A stretch of DNA of 64,000 bases from Nocardia abscessus (lineage in GTDB: Bacteria > Actinomycetota > Actinomycetes > Mycobacteriales > Mycobacteriaceae), in assembly GCF_015477775.1 (NCBI RefSeq), contig NZ_JADLQO010000006.1, forward strand, positions 334,152 through 398,151. Reading direction: 5' to 3'. Within the stretch, counting starts at the first letter, position 1; the number at the start of each line of letters is the position of its first letter. This document shows, one piece after another, positions 26,635 to 35,787 of the stretch. A program made the position numbers and the translations under genes. The notes beneath the pieces are model-generated. The model did not search any database, had not been told where the DNA came from, and worked only from the letters and a program-made list of their open reading frames with translations.

Positions 26635-27344
26635 TTCGGCGCTCGCAGCACGAACCCGACGCCGCGGATCGTGTGCAGCAGCCTGGGCGTGTCGCCCACC
26701 TCGAGCTTGCGGCGCAGGTAGCCGACGAAGACGTCCACCACGTTGGTGTCGGCGGCGAAGTCGTAGCCCCACACCAGTTCCAGCAGCCGCTCCCGGCTCA
26801 GCACCACGCCCACATTCCTGGCCAGCGTGGACAGCAGCTCGAATTCCCGCTTGGTCAGCTCGATCTCGCGGCCGTGCAGCAGCGCGCGGTAGCCCGCGAC
26901 GTCCACCTCCAGCGGACCGACGGAGATCGCGCCCGGGGTCGCGGGGGCGGGTGCGTCGGATCGGCGGCGCAGCAGGGCCCGGATCCGTACCACCAGCTCC
27001 TTCAGCACGAATGGTTTGACCAGGTAGTCGTCGGCGCCGGACTCGAGGCCGGAGATGCGGTCGTCCACCGACGCGCGGGCACTGAGCACACAGATCGGCA
27101 CATCGTTGCCCATCGCGCGCAACGCGGTGACCACGCCTGCACCATCCAGCACGGGCATGTTCATGTCGAGCACGATGGCGTCGGGCGCGTTCTCGTTCAC
27201 ACTGCGCAGCGCCTGCGCGCCGTCCCTGGCCACGAGAACCTGGAAGCCGGACAGGCGCAGCCCGCGCTCGACCGAGGCGAGCACGTCCTCGTCGTCGTCG
27301 ACGACGAGAACCGTGGGAGTCGGGGTCGACGTCACGTCGTCCAT
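26631..27344 (-). CDS. prrA: Response regulator PrrA
   Basis: OmpR-type response regulator of 237 residues (Rv0903c type). The receiver domain has the acidic pair VVDDDED, the phosphorylated Asp in AIVLDMNMPVLDG, Ser/Thr in CVLSARAS and Lys in YLVKPF. The C-terminal winged helix shows LTKREFELLSTLARN, VLSRERLLELVWGYDFAADTNVVDVF and LLHTIRGVGFVLR. ATG 27344 is chosen over an upstream in-frame start because it begins the family N-terminus. First gene of the prrAB operon; a hemophore-like gene lies upstream behind a terminator. Confidence 0.94.
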   Translation of the reverse strand: MDDVTSTPTPTVLVVDDDEDVLASVERGLRLSGFQVLVARDGAQALRSVNENAPDAIVLDMNMPVLDGAGVVTALRAMGNDVPICVLSARASVDDRISGLESGADDYLVKPFVLKELVVRIRALLRRRSDAPAPATPGAISVGPLEVDVAGYRALLHGREIELTKREFELLSTLARNVGVVLSRERLLELVWGYDFAADTNVVDVFVGYLRRKLEVGDTPRLLHTIRGVGFVLRAPK

Positions 27345-27419
27345 TCTGCTCCCCCTCCTCTCCGGGTCTTCGATCCGTGCAGGTCGGGGGATGCCGGACA
27401 TGCGTCCAGCTCCCGGGCC

Positions 27420-27459
27420 GGGTGACCCGCCGGAGCCGATCGGCCCCGGCGGGTCACCC
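27420..27459 (-). terminator. Terminator of hemophore-like gene
   Basis: Arms GGGTGACCCGCCGG (27420-27433) and its exact complement (27446-27459), 12-base loop, 14 bases past the stop of the hemophore-like gene and before prrA. Confidence 0.75.
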
Positions 27460-27473
27460 GAGTCCTCGCGCGA

Positions 27474-27860
27474 TCAGTAGTTGTGGCAGGACTCGGCCAC
27501 GGCGCGGATGGTGTCGCGCAACTGCGCTGTCCGGGGGTCGTTCTCCGCCTGTCGCGCGGCCTCCGGGTTCTCATCGATGGCCCGCCGCAGCTCGGCCCGC
27601 CGCTGCTCGACCGGCTGGTCGAACTTGCGCTGCAACTCGGCCTTCTGGTTCGGGTTGGCGTCGAGCATCGCGGCCAGCTGCGGCGCCCTGTCGTGCAGCG
27701 CGGCGTCGACCTGGGCGAACGAGCAGCTCGAGGTCAGCAGCGGCTCGGCGTATTCCATCGGGCCCGCGGTGGCGATCGCGGGGCCCAGGAACAACGTGAC
27801 CGTGGCGAATCCACCAGCTGCGAGAGCGGCGACGGCGGGGCGGCCTACGGAACGTTTCAT
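27474..27860 (-). CDS. Hemophore-related exported protein
   Basis: Secreted helical protein of 128 residues resembling the mycobacterial hemophore (Rv0203)-related family. It has an N-terminal signal peptide (about 1-32, ending GPAIATAGP). The mature part has two Cys, one in LLTSSCSFAQVDAAL and one in AESCHNY at the C-terminus, which likely form a disulfide as in the family. Between them is a charged helical region (PNQKAELQRKF, EQRRAELRRAI). Haem binding is a family inference; no histidine or tyrosine ligand pair is obvious apart from the terminal His-Asn-Tyr. Start chosen for the signal peptide; the longer open frame upstream is not needed. Confidence 0.8.
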   Translation of the reverse strand: MKRSVGRPAVAALAAGGFATVTLFLGPAIATAGPMEYAEPLLTSSCSFAQVDAALHDRAPQLAAMLDANPNQKAELQRKFDQPVEQRRAELRRAIDENPEAARQAENDPRTAQLRDTIRAVAESCHNY

Positions 27861-27981
27861 GATGTGTTGCCTCCAGATCATCGAGGGGTTTCGGGGCGGT
27901 CTCGAGGCTATTTCGAACTGCTGGCACGGATATGAACGTCCTCTGTGGAAACTCTGAGGACATAACGGTTCGTGCGGAAAT

Positions 27982-30045
27982 TCAGGATGGCACAACCGGA
28001 TCCACGTCGGGCGCCACCACGTCGTCGGTGTTCTCCGTGTCGCTGTTCGCCGGTTCCCGCCACTCCGGGCGCGCCGTGCGGATCTGCTGTTCCAGGGCCG
28101 CGAGCACCCCCGGATCCTCGATGGTGGACGGCACCTCGAACGGCCCGCCGGAAGTCATCTGCCGGATGGTCTTGCGCAGGATCTTGCCCGACCTGGTCTT
28201 GGGCAGCGCCGTCACGACGATGGCGTCGTGCAGCGTCGCTATGGCGCCGACCTGGGAGCGCACCCGCTCGATCAGCTCGTCGCGCAGCTGCCGCGGATCG
28301 ATCTCGACCCCGGCCTTCAACACCACATATGCCAGCGGCCGGTGGCCCTTGAGCTCGTCGGGCAGCCCGATGACGGCGCATTCGGCGACCGCCTCGTGCC
28401 CGGCGATGGCCGCCTCGATGCTGCCCGCCGACAGGCGGTGCCCGGCCATGTTGATCACGTCGTCGCTGCGGCCGAGGACGAACAGATAACCGTCCTCGTC
28501 GAAGTAGCCGGAGTCGCCGGTGAGGTAGTGGCCGGGGTAGGCGGACAGATAGGAGCGTTCGTAGCGGGCGTCGTCGCGCCACAGCCCGGTCAGCGTTCCG
28601 GGCGGCAGCGGCAGACCGATGACGATATTGCCCTCGGTGTTGGGCGCCACCGCGTTGCCCGAGGAGTCGAGCACCCGTAGTCGATAGCCCGGTACCGGCA
28701 CCGACGCCGAGCCCGGCTTGATCGGCAGCCGCTGCAGGCCGAGCGGGTTCGCGCAGATCGGCCAGCCGGTCTCGGTCTGCCACCAGTGATCGACGACCGG
28801 GCAGTCCTCGCGGCCCGCGAACAGGATCTCGTCGGCCCAGGCGTAGGTGGCCGGGTCCAGCCGTTCGCCCGCGCAGAACAGGGCGCGCAGTGAGGACAGG
28901 TCGTGGCGGTGGGCCAGCTCCGCTCGCGGATCGGCCCTGCGGATGGCCCGCAGCGCGGTCGGGGCGGTGAACAGTACGTCGACCTTGTGCCGGTCGACCA
29001 CCCGCCAGTACGCGGCCGCGTCCGGCGTGCCGATCGGCTTGCCTTCGTACAGCAGCGTGGTGGCTCCGACCAGCAGCGGCGCGTAGACGATGTAGGAGTG
29101 ACCGACCACCCAGCCCACGTCGGAGGCCGCCCACATCACCTGGCCCGCGCCGACGTCGTAGATGTTGCGCATGGACCAGGCGAGGGCGACCGCGTGCCCG
29201 CCGTTGTCCCGGACCACGCCCTTCGGCTTACCGGTGGTGCCGGAGGTGTACAGGATGTAGAGCGGATCGGTCGCGGCGACCGGCACCGGGTCGGCCGGGG
29301 GCGCGTCGCGCACGGCGTCGTCCCAGTCCAGCCATTGCGCGGCGACGGTTTGCGCCGAACTCGGTAAATACTCGGTGGCGGGCTGCGGGGCCGGGAAATG
29401 GATGGTGTCGAACTGCGGCCGCTGCTTGACGATCACCGTGCGCGGCGCGGTGGTCTCGGCCAGATCCAGCGCCTGCAGCACGATCGGCGGATATTCGATG
29501 TTCTTGCCCGGTTCCAGGCCGCCGGAGGCTGTGATGATCAACACCGGTTCCGCGTCATCGATCCGGGCGGCCAGCTCCGGCGCCGCGAAGCCGCCGAACA
29601 CCACCGAGTGGACCGCGCCGATGCGGGCGCAGGCCAGCATCGAGATCACCGCTTCGGGGATCATCGGCAGGTAGATCACCACACGGTCGCCTGCCGAGAC
29701 GCCCAACCGGGCCATCGCACCGGCGAACCGCGCCACCTCGTCGAGCAACTCGGCATAGGTGTAGACGACGGTCGCGTCGGTCATAGCCGAGTCGTATATC
29801 AGTGCGGGTTGATCGGCGCGGCTGGGGGCATCGGGGGTCGTCGGGTGCACGTGCCGATCGAGCGCGTTGAACGAGGTGTTGAGGCGGCCGTCGGGAAACC
29901 ACCTGGCCACCGGCCGGGCGCCGGCGTCGACGATCTGCGTCGGCGGCACGTCCCAGTCGATCGCCTCGGCCGCGGCTGCCCAGAACTCGGCGGGATCCAC
30001 CAAGCTGGTCTGATAGGCCGGTCGATACTCCTGCCGCACGTTCAA
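27982..30045 (-). CDS. Propionyl/acetyl-CoA synthetase
   Basis: AMP-forming acyl-CoA synthetase of 687 residues, of the PrpE/ACSS3 type that activates propionate and, less well, acetate. Hallmarks: P-loop YTSGTTGKPKGVVRDNGGH, which is typical of propionyl-CoA synthetases, DVGWVVGHSYIVY, WWQTETGWPI, YLTGDSGYFDEDGY, GRSDDVINMAGHRLS and the acetylatable Lys motif PKTRSGKILRK. The start is TTG 30045 with AGGGAG 8 bases upstream; a GTG 6 bases downstream is the alternative. It lies between the hemophore-like gene and the divergent conservon. Propionyl-CoA would feed methylmalonyl-CoA and lipid synthesis. Confidence 0.9.
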   Translation of the reverse strand: MNVRQEYRPAYQTSLVDPAEFWAAAAEAIDWDVPPTQIVDAGARPVARWFPDGRLNTSFNALDRHVHPTTPDAPSRADQPALIYDSAMTDATVVYTYAELLDEVARFAGAMARLGVSAGDRVVIYLPMIPEAVISMLACARIGAVHSVVFGGFAAPELAARIDDAEPVLIITASGGLEPGKNIEYPPIVLQALDLAETTAPRTVIVKQRPQFDTIHFPAPQPATEYLPSSAQTVAAQWLDWDDAVRDAPPADPVPVAATDPLYILYTSGTTGKPKGVVRDNGGHAVALAWSMRNIYDVGAGQVMWAASDVGWVVGHSYIVYAPLLVGATTLLYEGKPIGTPDAAAYWRVVDRHKVDVLFTAPTALRAIRRADPRAELAHRHDLSSLRALFCAGERLDPATYAWADEILFAGREDCPVVDHWWQTETGWPICANPLGLQRLPIKPGSASVPVPGYRLRVLDSSGNAVAPNTEGNIVIGLPLPPGTLTGLWRDDARYERSYLSAYPGHYLTGDSGYFDEDGYLFVLGRSDDVINMAGHRLSAGSIEAAIAGHEAVAECAVIGLPDELKGHRPLAYVVLKAGVEIDPRQLRDELIERVRSQVGAIATLHDAIVVTALPKTRSGKILRKTIRQMTSGGPFEVPSTIEDPGVLAALEQQIRTARPEWREPANSDTENTDDVVAPDVDPVVPS

Positions 30046-30365
30046 CCCCGTGACTCCCTAGCCTCGCCTCGATGCCCGCCTCGATAGATCTGGTTGATTG
30101 TGGCAGACTTCACGCGACGCCCGGGTGGGTGCCGCCACCTTTGGTTTTGCCTGGAATCGGCAGGTCATCGGTTGCGAACTTACGCGGAGTCACCCAAGAA
30201 GTTATTGATCCGTTAGAATCTGATGTCACTTGTTTGGGCCGTCGTAGACGCAATTTCTCGGCCAGCCGCAGTTCTCGGCCAGCTCCACCCGTCGAGCCAT
30301 GCACGCGATTGTGGAGGTTCGGCTGATGGTGCGTGGTAGAGGCCAGTTTGGAAAGTGAGTGGGAG
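30046..30365. promoter_or_regulatory. Divergent intergenic region, conservon promoter
   Basis: 320 bases between the acyl-CoA synthetase and the conservon, lower in GC than the genes. TAGAAT at 30214-30219 is the best plus-strand -10 candidate (about 150 bases before the sensor start); no convincing -35. This leaves an unusually long 5' leader. No hairpin of riboswitch size was recognised. Confidence 0.4.
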
Positions 30366-33300
30366 ATGCGTGACGCCGCTAGGTCCGGCAACAAACGCTG
30401 GGCGCTCGGCAACTGGGACCTGCGCTGGAAGGTGACGGCGGTACTCGCCGTGCCTCTGGCGGTCGCGGTCGGGCTCGGCGTGTCCAGGATCTCATCGGAG
30501 TTCGCGGAATCGAACCGGCTCGCCGACATCGCCGAGAACATCGCCGCCATCCCGGTGGTCACCGGCCTCAGCGCGCAGACGGCGACCACTGCGAGTTCGC
30601 AGATGGTCACCCTGGCGCCGAACACGTCCATCGTGACCGATCAGAACCTGGCGGATCTGGACAAGGCGATCGCCAACGCGGAGAAGTCGGTCGACCGGTT
30701 GAGCAGCGTGCCCGGCGCGCGCGCGTCGCTGGAGAGCATGCTCAACCAGGCCAAAGCCGTCCGCGCCCAGGGTAAAGGCGCCACCACCGGTCCGGCCTCG
30801 GATACCGTCGCGCTGATCGACCGCGTCCGCAACGACAGCGTGCACATCGTCGAAACCACGGTCGGCCAGGTCAGCGACGGTGGGGTCGACGCGGCCAAGC
30901 TGCGCTTGGTCGACTCGCTCAACACCCGTGCCGCGCTGGTCAGCGTGGTCGCCTCGTTCCCGGAGGTGCTGCGTTCCCAGCAGGCCGGCGTGCAGAGCTT
31001 CCTCATCGCGTCCAGCACGGAGCGGGCGCTGCTCAACGTGGTCGCGCACCGCTTCCCGGACGGCGACACCTCGATCGCCGATCTGCGCGCGGGCATCGAC
31101 ACCAGGGTCGCGCTGCTGACCAGCCCGCAGGCCCAGGCGGGCCAGCTCCCGATCGGTGACCTGAAGAAGTCGCTGACCGACAGCCTCGCCGTGTACGAGC
31201 ATGTCGTCGGCAAGTCGACCAAGGACATCGACTCCGCGATGCAGTCGCTGGTGTCCACGGCCCAGCGCGACGCGTGGACCTACACCGCGGTCGTCATCGC
31301 GACCATCCTCGCCGCGCTCCTGCTCGCCGTCTTCGTGGCCCGCTCGATGATCGTCCCGCTGCACCGCCTGCGGCTGGCCGCGCTGCGCGTGGCCGAGAGC
31401 GACCTGCCGCACGAGGTCGCCCAGCTCCGCAACGGCGCCTCGCCCGAAGAGGTGCCGCTGGAGCCGATGCCGGTGCGCAGCACCGAGGAGATCGGTCAGC
31501 TGGCCCGCGCGGTCGACGACATCCACGGCCAGGCGCTGCGCCTGGCGAGCGACCAGGCGAAGATGCGTTCGCAGGTCAACGACATGTTCGAGACCCTCGC
31601 GCGGCGGTCCAAGTCGCTCGTCGACCATCAGCTCACCCTCATCGAGGCGATGGAGTACGACGAGAAGGACCCGCGCCTGCTGGAAAACCTCTTCCGGCTG
31701 GACCATCTCGCCGCACGCATGCGCCGCAACGGCGACAACCTGCTGATTCTCGCCGGCACCAGGCAGCGCCGCGCCAAGTCCGCCCCGGTCGAGATCGCCG
31801 ACGTGCTGCGCGCCGCGATCTCCGAGGTCGAGGACTACGAGCGCGTGAAGCTCGGCGCGACGCCGCGCGGTTCGCTGAAGGAGCCCGCCGCCTCCGACCT
31901 CGCGCACCTGTTCGCCGAGCTGCTGGACAACGCGCTGCGCGCCTCGCCGCCGGAGACCGACGTCAAGTTCACTTTCGCGCAGGCGCACGACCAGGGCCTG
32001 CTCATCGAGGTGGCCGACCGCGGCATCGGTATGCCGCCCGCCGAGATGGCCGACATCAACCGGCGCTTGGAGCAGACCGCCGAGCCCGGACCGGACACGG
32101 CCCGCCACATGGGTCTGTTCGTGGTCGGCAGGCTCGCCGAGCGGCACGGCCTGACCGTGCGGTTGCGCCCGACCTTCGACACCGCGCGCGATCCGGGCGT
32201 GACGGTGACCGTGCACGTGCCGGTCGGACTGATCGTCGCGGGCAAGCCGAGCGCGGGGCAGCCCGTCACCCCGCAGCCCTCGCCGCAGGCCGCCGCGCCC
32301 CAGCGTCCGTCGGCGCCTTCGTCGATGCAGATGCGGGCCGTCACGCGGACCCCTGGGGGCAATGTCATGGTCACCGTCGATCCCGGAGTGAGTGGTCCGA
32401 TCCCGGCCACGAGTTCCACGCCGACCCCCAGCGGGCCCACCCCCAGTGCGCCCGCGGCCACGGGTCCGGGCGGACTGCCGCAGCGGCAGCCGGGTACGGC
32501 GATGTCGTCGTCCGGTATGCGCTCGGACGCGCAACAGTCGGCCGCGAGCCTGCGCCCCGCGCCGGGGCAGCCCGCGCCGAGCGGTCCGCAGCGCGGCAAG
32601 CTCGCCGCGGCCAATCTGCCCAAGCGCAACCTCAGCCCGGGCGGTCCGCCGCCGCGTCAGCCCGGTGGTCCCGCGGAACAGTCCGGGTCGGGCCTGCCGC
32701 CGCGTGAGCCGAACTCCGGTGAGCTGCCGGTCCGTCAGCCGGGCGCGAACGGTGTGCCGCAGCCGAGCACGGGTCTGCCGACGCGTCAGCCGGGTTCGAA
32801 CGGTGTGCCGCAGCGTGAGTCCGCCTCGGGTGGTCTGCCGCAGCGCGATGCCTTGGGTGGTTTGCCGCAGCGTGAGTCCGCGTCTGGTGGTTTGCCGCAG
32901 CGTGACCCCTTCGGCGGTTTGCCGCAGCGCGATGCCTCGAGCGGTTTGCCGCAGCGTGAGTCTGCTTCCGGTGGTCTGCCGCAGCGTGACGCGTTGGGCG
33001 GTCTCCCGCAGCGTGAGTCGACAGGTGGTCTGCCGCAGCGCGATGCCTCGAGCGGTTTGCCGCAGCGTGAGTCTGCTTCCGGTGGTTTGCCGCAGCGTGA
33101 CGCGTTGGGCGGTTTGCCGCAGCGTGAGTCGACAGGTGGTCTGCCGCAGCGCGACGCGTTGGGTGGTTCGCCGCAGCGTGAGTCCGCGTCTGGTGGTCTG
33201 CCGCAGCGTGACGCGTTGGGCGGTCTCCCGCAGCGTGAGTCGACAGGTGGTCTGCCGCAGCGCGACGCGTTGGGTGGTTCGCCGCAGCGTGAGTCCGCGT

Positions 33301-34361
33301 CTGGTGGTCTGCCGCAGCGTGACGCGTTGGGTGGTTTGCCGCAGCGTGAGTCGACAGGTGGCTTGCCGCAGCGCGAGCCGGGGTCCACCGGCCTACCTCA
33401 GCGGCAGCCGGGTTCGAACGGTGTGCCGCAGCGTGAGTCGGCGGCGGGTGGTCCGCCGCAGCGTGACCCCGGCCTCACCGGCCTGCCTCCGCGGCAGCCT
33501 GCGCCGAACCTCCCGCAGCGTGAGTCCGCTTCCGGCGGTCTGCCGCAGCGTGAGCCGGGCATCGGTCTGCCGCAGCGGGATACCGGCGCCCACCATCTGC
33601 CGCAGCGTGAGTCGGCGAACGGCTTGCCGCAGCGTGAGTCGGGGTCCGGTGCGCTGCCCGCCGTCAACGGTCTGCCGCAACGGGATTCTTCGAACGGTCT
33701 GCCGCAGCGTGAGCCCGGTATCGCGAACGGCTTGCCGCAACGTCCCCCCGCACCGTCGAGCCCGCCGCAGCGGGAGAGCGGGCTGACCGGTCTGCCGCAG
33801 CGGCAGCCGGGCGCCCAAGCGCCGCAGCGCCAGCCCGTGCCGCCGGGCATCGCACTGCCGCAGCGGGATCGCGGTGGCCAGCACGCCGCGAGCGAAGATC
33901 AGCAGGCCACCTCGCCGGGGCGTGATCCCGGCAAGCACAGCTTCCGGTCCAACCCGGCCAAGACGGCCTCATTCTTCCAGACCAGGCTGCAGCCCGCGGA
34001 AGAGTCGGGGGCGTCGATGGGCGGAACGCCGATCTTCGCCGAGATGATGTCGGCGTGGCTGTCGGATCCCAGCACTGACAGGTCTCAGGTGGCCGCCTCC
34101 TTCGAATCGCCGGGTGACGAGGGGTGGCAAGCCGCTCGCCGTGCCAGCGAGGCGCAGACCGAGACGAAAACGGCGGCGGGCTTGCCGCAACGCAATCCGG
34201 GCGGAAGGCTTGTCCCCGGCGGCGTGACCGGTGCGGTGGATCGGGCGCCGCGCCGTGACCCAGAAACGATCAGGTCCAGCTTGAGTCGTCACCAGCAGGG
34301 CGTCCGGGATGGCCGCGCAATGAGAGCAATGAACCTAACCGGAGATAAAGGAGACCGATGA
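30366..34361 (+). CDS. Conservon sensor ATPase (CvnA-like) with LPQR repeats
   Basis: Membrane sensor of about 1331 residues. An N-terminal helix (about 20-40) precedes an extracytoplasmic nitrate/sulfate-sensor-like helical domain. A second helix (about 305-330) leads to HAMP-like MIVPLHRLRLAALRVAE, a dimerisation segment (MFETLARRSKSLVDHQLTLI) and a histidine-kinase-like ATPase domain with ELLDNALRASPPET, EVADRGIGMPP and MGLFVVGRLAERHGL. From about residue 700 to 1170 it is a Pro/Gly/Gln tail with over 30 LPQR-type motifs, then a final segment with MSAWL and QQGVRDGRAM. ATG 30366 is chosen; GTG 30333 is possible. It is the first of four coupled genes (overlap ATGA with the next). Such systems relay to a small GTPase and affect development or antibiotic output in Streptomyces. 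Confidence 0.88.
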   Translation: MRDAARSGNKRWALGNWDLRWKVTAVLAVPLAVAVGLGVSRISSEFAESNRLADIAENIAAIPVVTGLSAQTATTASSQMVTLAPNTSIVTDQNLADLDKAIANAEKSVDRLSSVPGARASLESMLNQAKAVRAQGKGATTGPASDTVALIDRVRNDSVHIVETTVGQVSDGGVDAAKLRLVDSLNTRAALVSVVASFPEVLRSQQAGVQSFLIASSTERALLNVVAHRFPDGDTSIADLRAGIDTRVALLTSPQAQAGQLPIGDLKKSLTDSLAVYEHVVGKSTKDIDSAMQSLVSTAQRDAWTYTAVVIATILAALLLAVFVARSMIVPLHRLRLAALRVAESDLPHEVAQLRNGASPEEVPLEPMPVRSTEEIGQLARAVDDIHGQALRLASDQAKMRSQVNDMFETLARRSKSLVDHQLTLIEAMEYDEKDPRLLENLFRLDHLAARMRRNGDNLLILAGTRQRRAKSAPVEIADVLRAAISEVEDYERVKLGATPRGSLKEPAASDLAHLFAELLDNALRASPPETDVKFTFAQAHDQGLLIEVADRGIGMPPAEMADINRRLEQTAEPGPDTARHMGLFVVGRLAERHGLTVRLRPTFDTARDPGVTVTVHVPVGLIVAGKPSAGQPVTPQPSPQAAAPQRPSAPSSMQMRAVTRTPGGNVMVTVDPGVSGPIPATSSTPTPSGPTPSAPAATGPGGLPQRQPGTAMSSSGMRSDAQQSAASLRPAPGQPAPSGPQRGKLAAANLPKRNLSPGGPPPRQPGGPAEQSGSGLPPREPNSGELPVRQPGANGVPQPSTGLPTRQPGSNGVPQRESASGGLPQRDALGGLPQRESASGGLPQRDPFGGLPQRDASSGLPQRESASGGLPQRDALGGLPQRESTGGLPQRDASSGLPQRESASGGLPQRDALGGLPQRESTGGLPQRDALGGSPQRESASGGLPQRDALGGLPQRESTGGLPQRDALGGSPQRESASGGLPQRDALGGLPQRESTGGLPQREPGSTGLPQRQPGSNGVPQRESAAGGPPQRDPGLTGLPPRQPAPNLPQRESASGGLPQREPGIGLPQRDTGAHHLPQRESANGLPQRESGSGALPAVNGLPQRDSSNGLPQREPGIANGLPQRPPAPSSPPQRESGLTGLPQRQPGAQAPQRQPVPPGIALPQRDRGGQHAASEDQQATSPGRDPGKHSFRSNPAKTASFFQTRLQPAEESGASMGGTPIFAEMMSAWLSDPSTDRSQVAASFESPGDEGWQAARRASEAQTETKTAAGLPQRNPGGRLVPGGVTGAVDRAPRRDPETIRSSLSRHQQGVRDGRAMRAMNLTGDKGDR
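33013..33380 (+). repeat. 111-bp tandem repeat in sensor tail
   Basis: A 111-base unit (37 codons) beginning GTGAGTCGACAGGTGG recurs at 33013, 33124, 33235 and 33346. The second and third copies are almost identical; the fourth is partial. It lies within a longer field of shorter 24-39-base LPQR repeats (about 32800-33880). Confidence 0.9.
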
Positions 34362-34771
34362 ACCCCGATCTAGGTGGTACGAACCGTCAGCTGGATTGGC
34401 TGGTTTCGAACTTTGCCAACGAGGTTCCTGGCGTAGCCCATGCCGTCCTGGTCTCGGCTGACGGCCTACTCATGGCCGCGAGTGCCCAGCTGCCCGTCGA
34501 CCGCGCCGAACAGCTCTCGGCCGTCACGGCCGGTCTGGCCAGCCTGTCAGTCGGCGTCTCGAACCTGTTCGAGGGCGGCACCGTGCTGCAGTCCGTCGTC
34601 GAGATGGAGCACGGCTACCTGCTACTCATGGCTGTCGGCGACGGTTCCTACCTCGCGGTGCTGACCAACACGTCGTGTGACATCGGCCAGGTCGGCTACG
34701 AGATGGCTCTGTTGGTCGAGCGTGTTGGCCAGACTGTTCAGGCCACGCCACGCGTCACGATGGGTTCCTGA
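34358..34771 (+). CDS. Roadblock/LC7 protein (CvnB-like)
   Basis: 137-residue roadblock/LC7-fold protein, second member of the conservon. In such systems it is thought to act as partner or GTPase-activating factor for the small GTPase (MglB-like). It shows the family pattern: LDWLVSNFANEVPGVAHAVLVSADGLLMAAS, then ASLSVGVSNLFEGG, HGYLLLMAVGDGSYLAVL and CDIGQVGYEMALLVERVG. Its start overlaps the sensor stop by 4 bases and a GGAGATAAAGGAG ribosome site precedes it. Followed 7 bases later by the DUF742 gene. Confidence 0.92.
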   Translation: MNPDLGGTNRQLDWLVSNFANEVPGVAHAVLVSADGLLMAASAQLPVDRAEQLSAVTAGLASLSVGVSNLFEGGTVLQSVVEMEHGYLLLMAVGDGSYLAVLTNTSCDIGQVGYEMALLVERVGQTVQATPRVTMGS

Positions 34772-34778
34772 TGGTGGG

Positions 34779-35153
34779 ATGGACATAGAAGATCACCGCG
34801 TGGGGAGCGCCGAGCCGAGCCTCGTCCGTCCGTACTCGCTGACCGCAGGCCGCACCAGGCCCGCGGTCGAGTTGGCGTTGGAAGCTCTCGTCGCATCGCA
34901 TCCGGTCGCCCTGGAGCGGCAGTTCGAACTGACCAACATCGAGACGTCAATCGTGGAGTTGTGCAGAGAATCGCCGTCCGTTGCCGAGGTGGCAGCCCGA
35001 TTGGGTATTCCTATCGGGGTGGCTCGCGTGCTCGTGGCCGACTTGATCGAGGCCGGGCACGTGCGCGTATCGGCGACTTTGAAAGACGATTCCAGCGACG
35101 ATGAGCGTCGCGAGCTGATCGAAAGGGTTCTCAGTGGACTCCGGCGTATTTGA
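34779..35153 (+). CDS. DUF742 protein (CvnC-like)
   Basis: 124-residue DUF742 protein, third member of the conservon, with a predicted winged-helix fold. Typical features are LVRPYSLTAGRTRP near the N-terminus, FELTNIETSIVELCRESPSVAEVAARLGIPIGVARVLVADL (helix-turn-helix-like) and the C-terminal ERVLSGLRRI. ATG 34779 is the first good start after the roadblock stop. Its 3' end overlaps the GTPase gene by 20 bases, so translation is coupled. Exact role unknown. Confidence 0.9.
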   Translation: MDIEDHRVGSAEPSLVRPYSLTAGRTRPAVELALEALVASHPVALERQFELTNIETSIVELCRESPSVAEVAARLGIPIGVARVLVADLIEAGHVRVSATLKDDSSDDERRELIERVLSGLRRI

Positions 35154-35736
35154 TTCGACGGCGCAGGTCGACACTCGTACCAGCAAGCCAACATCGGCGA
35201 AGATCGTGGTCGCGGGTGGCTTCGGCGTCGGGAAGACCACGTTGGTCGGTGCTGTCTCGGAGATCGTTCCGCTGCGCACCGAGGCATTGGTGACCAATGC
35301 CAGCGCCGGGATCGATAACCTGACCGGCATTCCGATGAAGTCGACCACCACCGTGGCGATGGACTTCGGCCGGATCAGCCTCGCCGATGATCTGGTGCTG
35401 TACCTGTTCGGCACGCCCGGCCAGTATCGATTCTGGTTCATGTGGGACGACCTGATCCGCGGCGCCATCGGTGCGGTGGTGCTGGTCGACACCCGCAGGC
35501 TGGAGGACAGCTTCGCGGCCGTCGACTACTTCGAAGCGCGCGGCCTACCTTTCCTGGTGGCGCTCAACGAATTCGACGATGCGCCGCGATACCCGATCGA
35601 GGACATCCGGCAGGCACTCGCGGTGCCCGCCGACGTGCCGATCCTGTCCATCGATGCCCGACGCCGGGAGCCGGCCAAGCAGGCGCTGGTCGCGCTCACC
35701 GAGTACGCGCTGCGCAAGGTGATGCAGGGCTACTGA
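35134..35736 (+). CDS. Small GTP-binding protein (CvnD-like)
   Basis: 200-residue Ras-like GTPase, last gene of the conservon. P-loop GGFGVGKTT at about 26-34, a switch segment around VTNASAGIDNL, the G3-like GTPGQYRFWFMWDDL and a modified G4 (ALNEFD). The conserved Lys and Asp of the usual NKxD are replaced (NEFD), as is common in this family. GTG 35134 is used; the reading frame starts inside the DUF742 gene. It is followed 51 bases later by accD3. Confidence 0.93.
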   Translation: MDSGVFDSTAQVDTRTSKPTSAKIVVAGGFGVGKTTLVGAVSEIVPLRTEALVTNASAGIDNLTGIPMKSTTTVAMDFGRISLADDLVLYLFGTPGQYRFWFMWDDLIRGAIGAVVLVDTRRLEDSFAAVDYFEARGLPFLVALNEFDDAPRYPIEDIRQALAVPADVPILSIDARRREPAKQALVALTEYALRKVMQGY

Positions 35737-35775
35737 GTGCTCGTGTGGCTTGCCGAGGCGCCGGGTAGGGCCGGA

Positions 35776-35781
35776 TAGGCT
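35776..35781 (+). promoter_or_regulatory. -10 element of accD3
   Basis: TAGGCT in the context GGATAGGCT, 6 bases before the GTG start at 35788; leaderless start likely. Confidence 0.45.
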
Positions 35782-35787
35782 CGCCCG

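Noticed and set aside
32786..33938. Long open frames on other strands and frames over the LPQR repeat region
   Set aside because: They are shadows produced by the repetitive DNA of the sensor gene; no start site or family resemblance.
33393..33938. Repeats as a possible CRISPR array
   Set aside because: The units are in-frame coding repeats of varying length (LPQR motifs), without spacer-repeat alternation.
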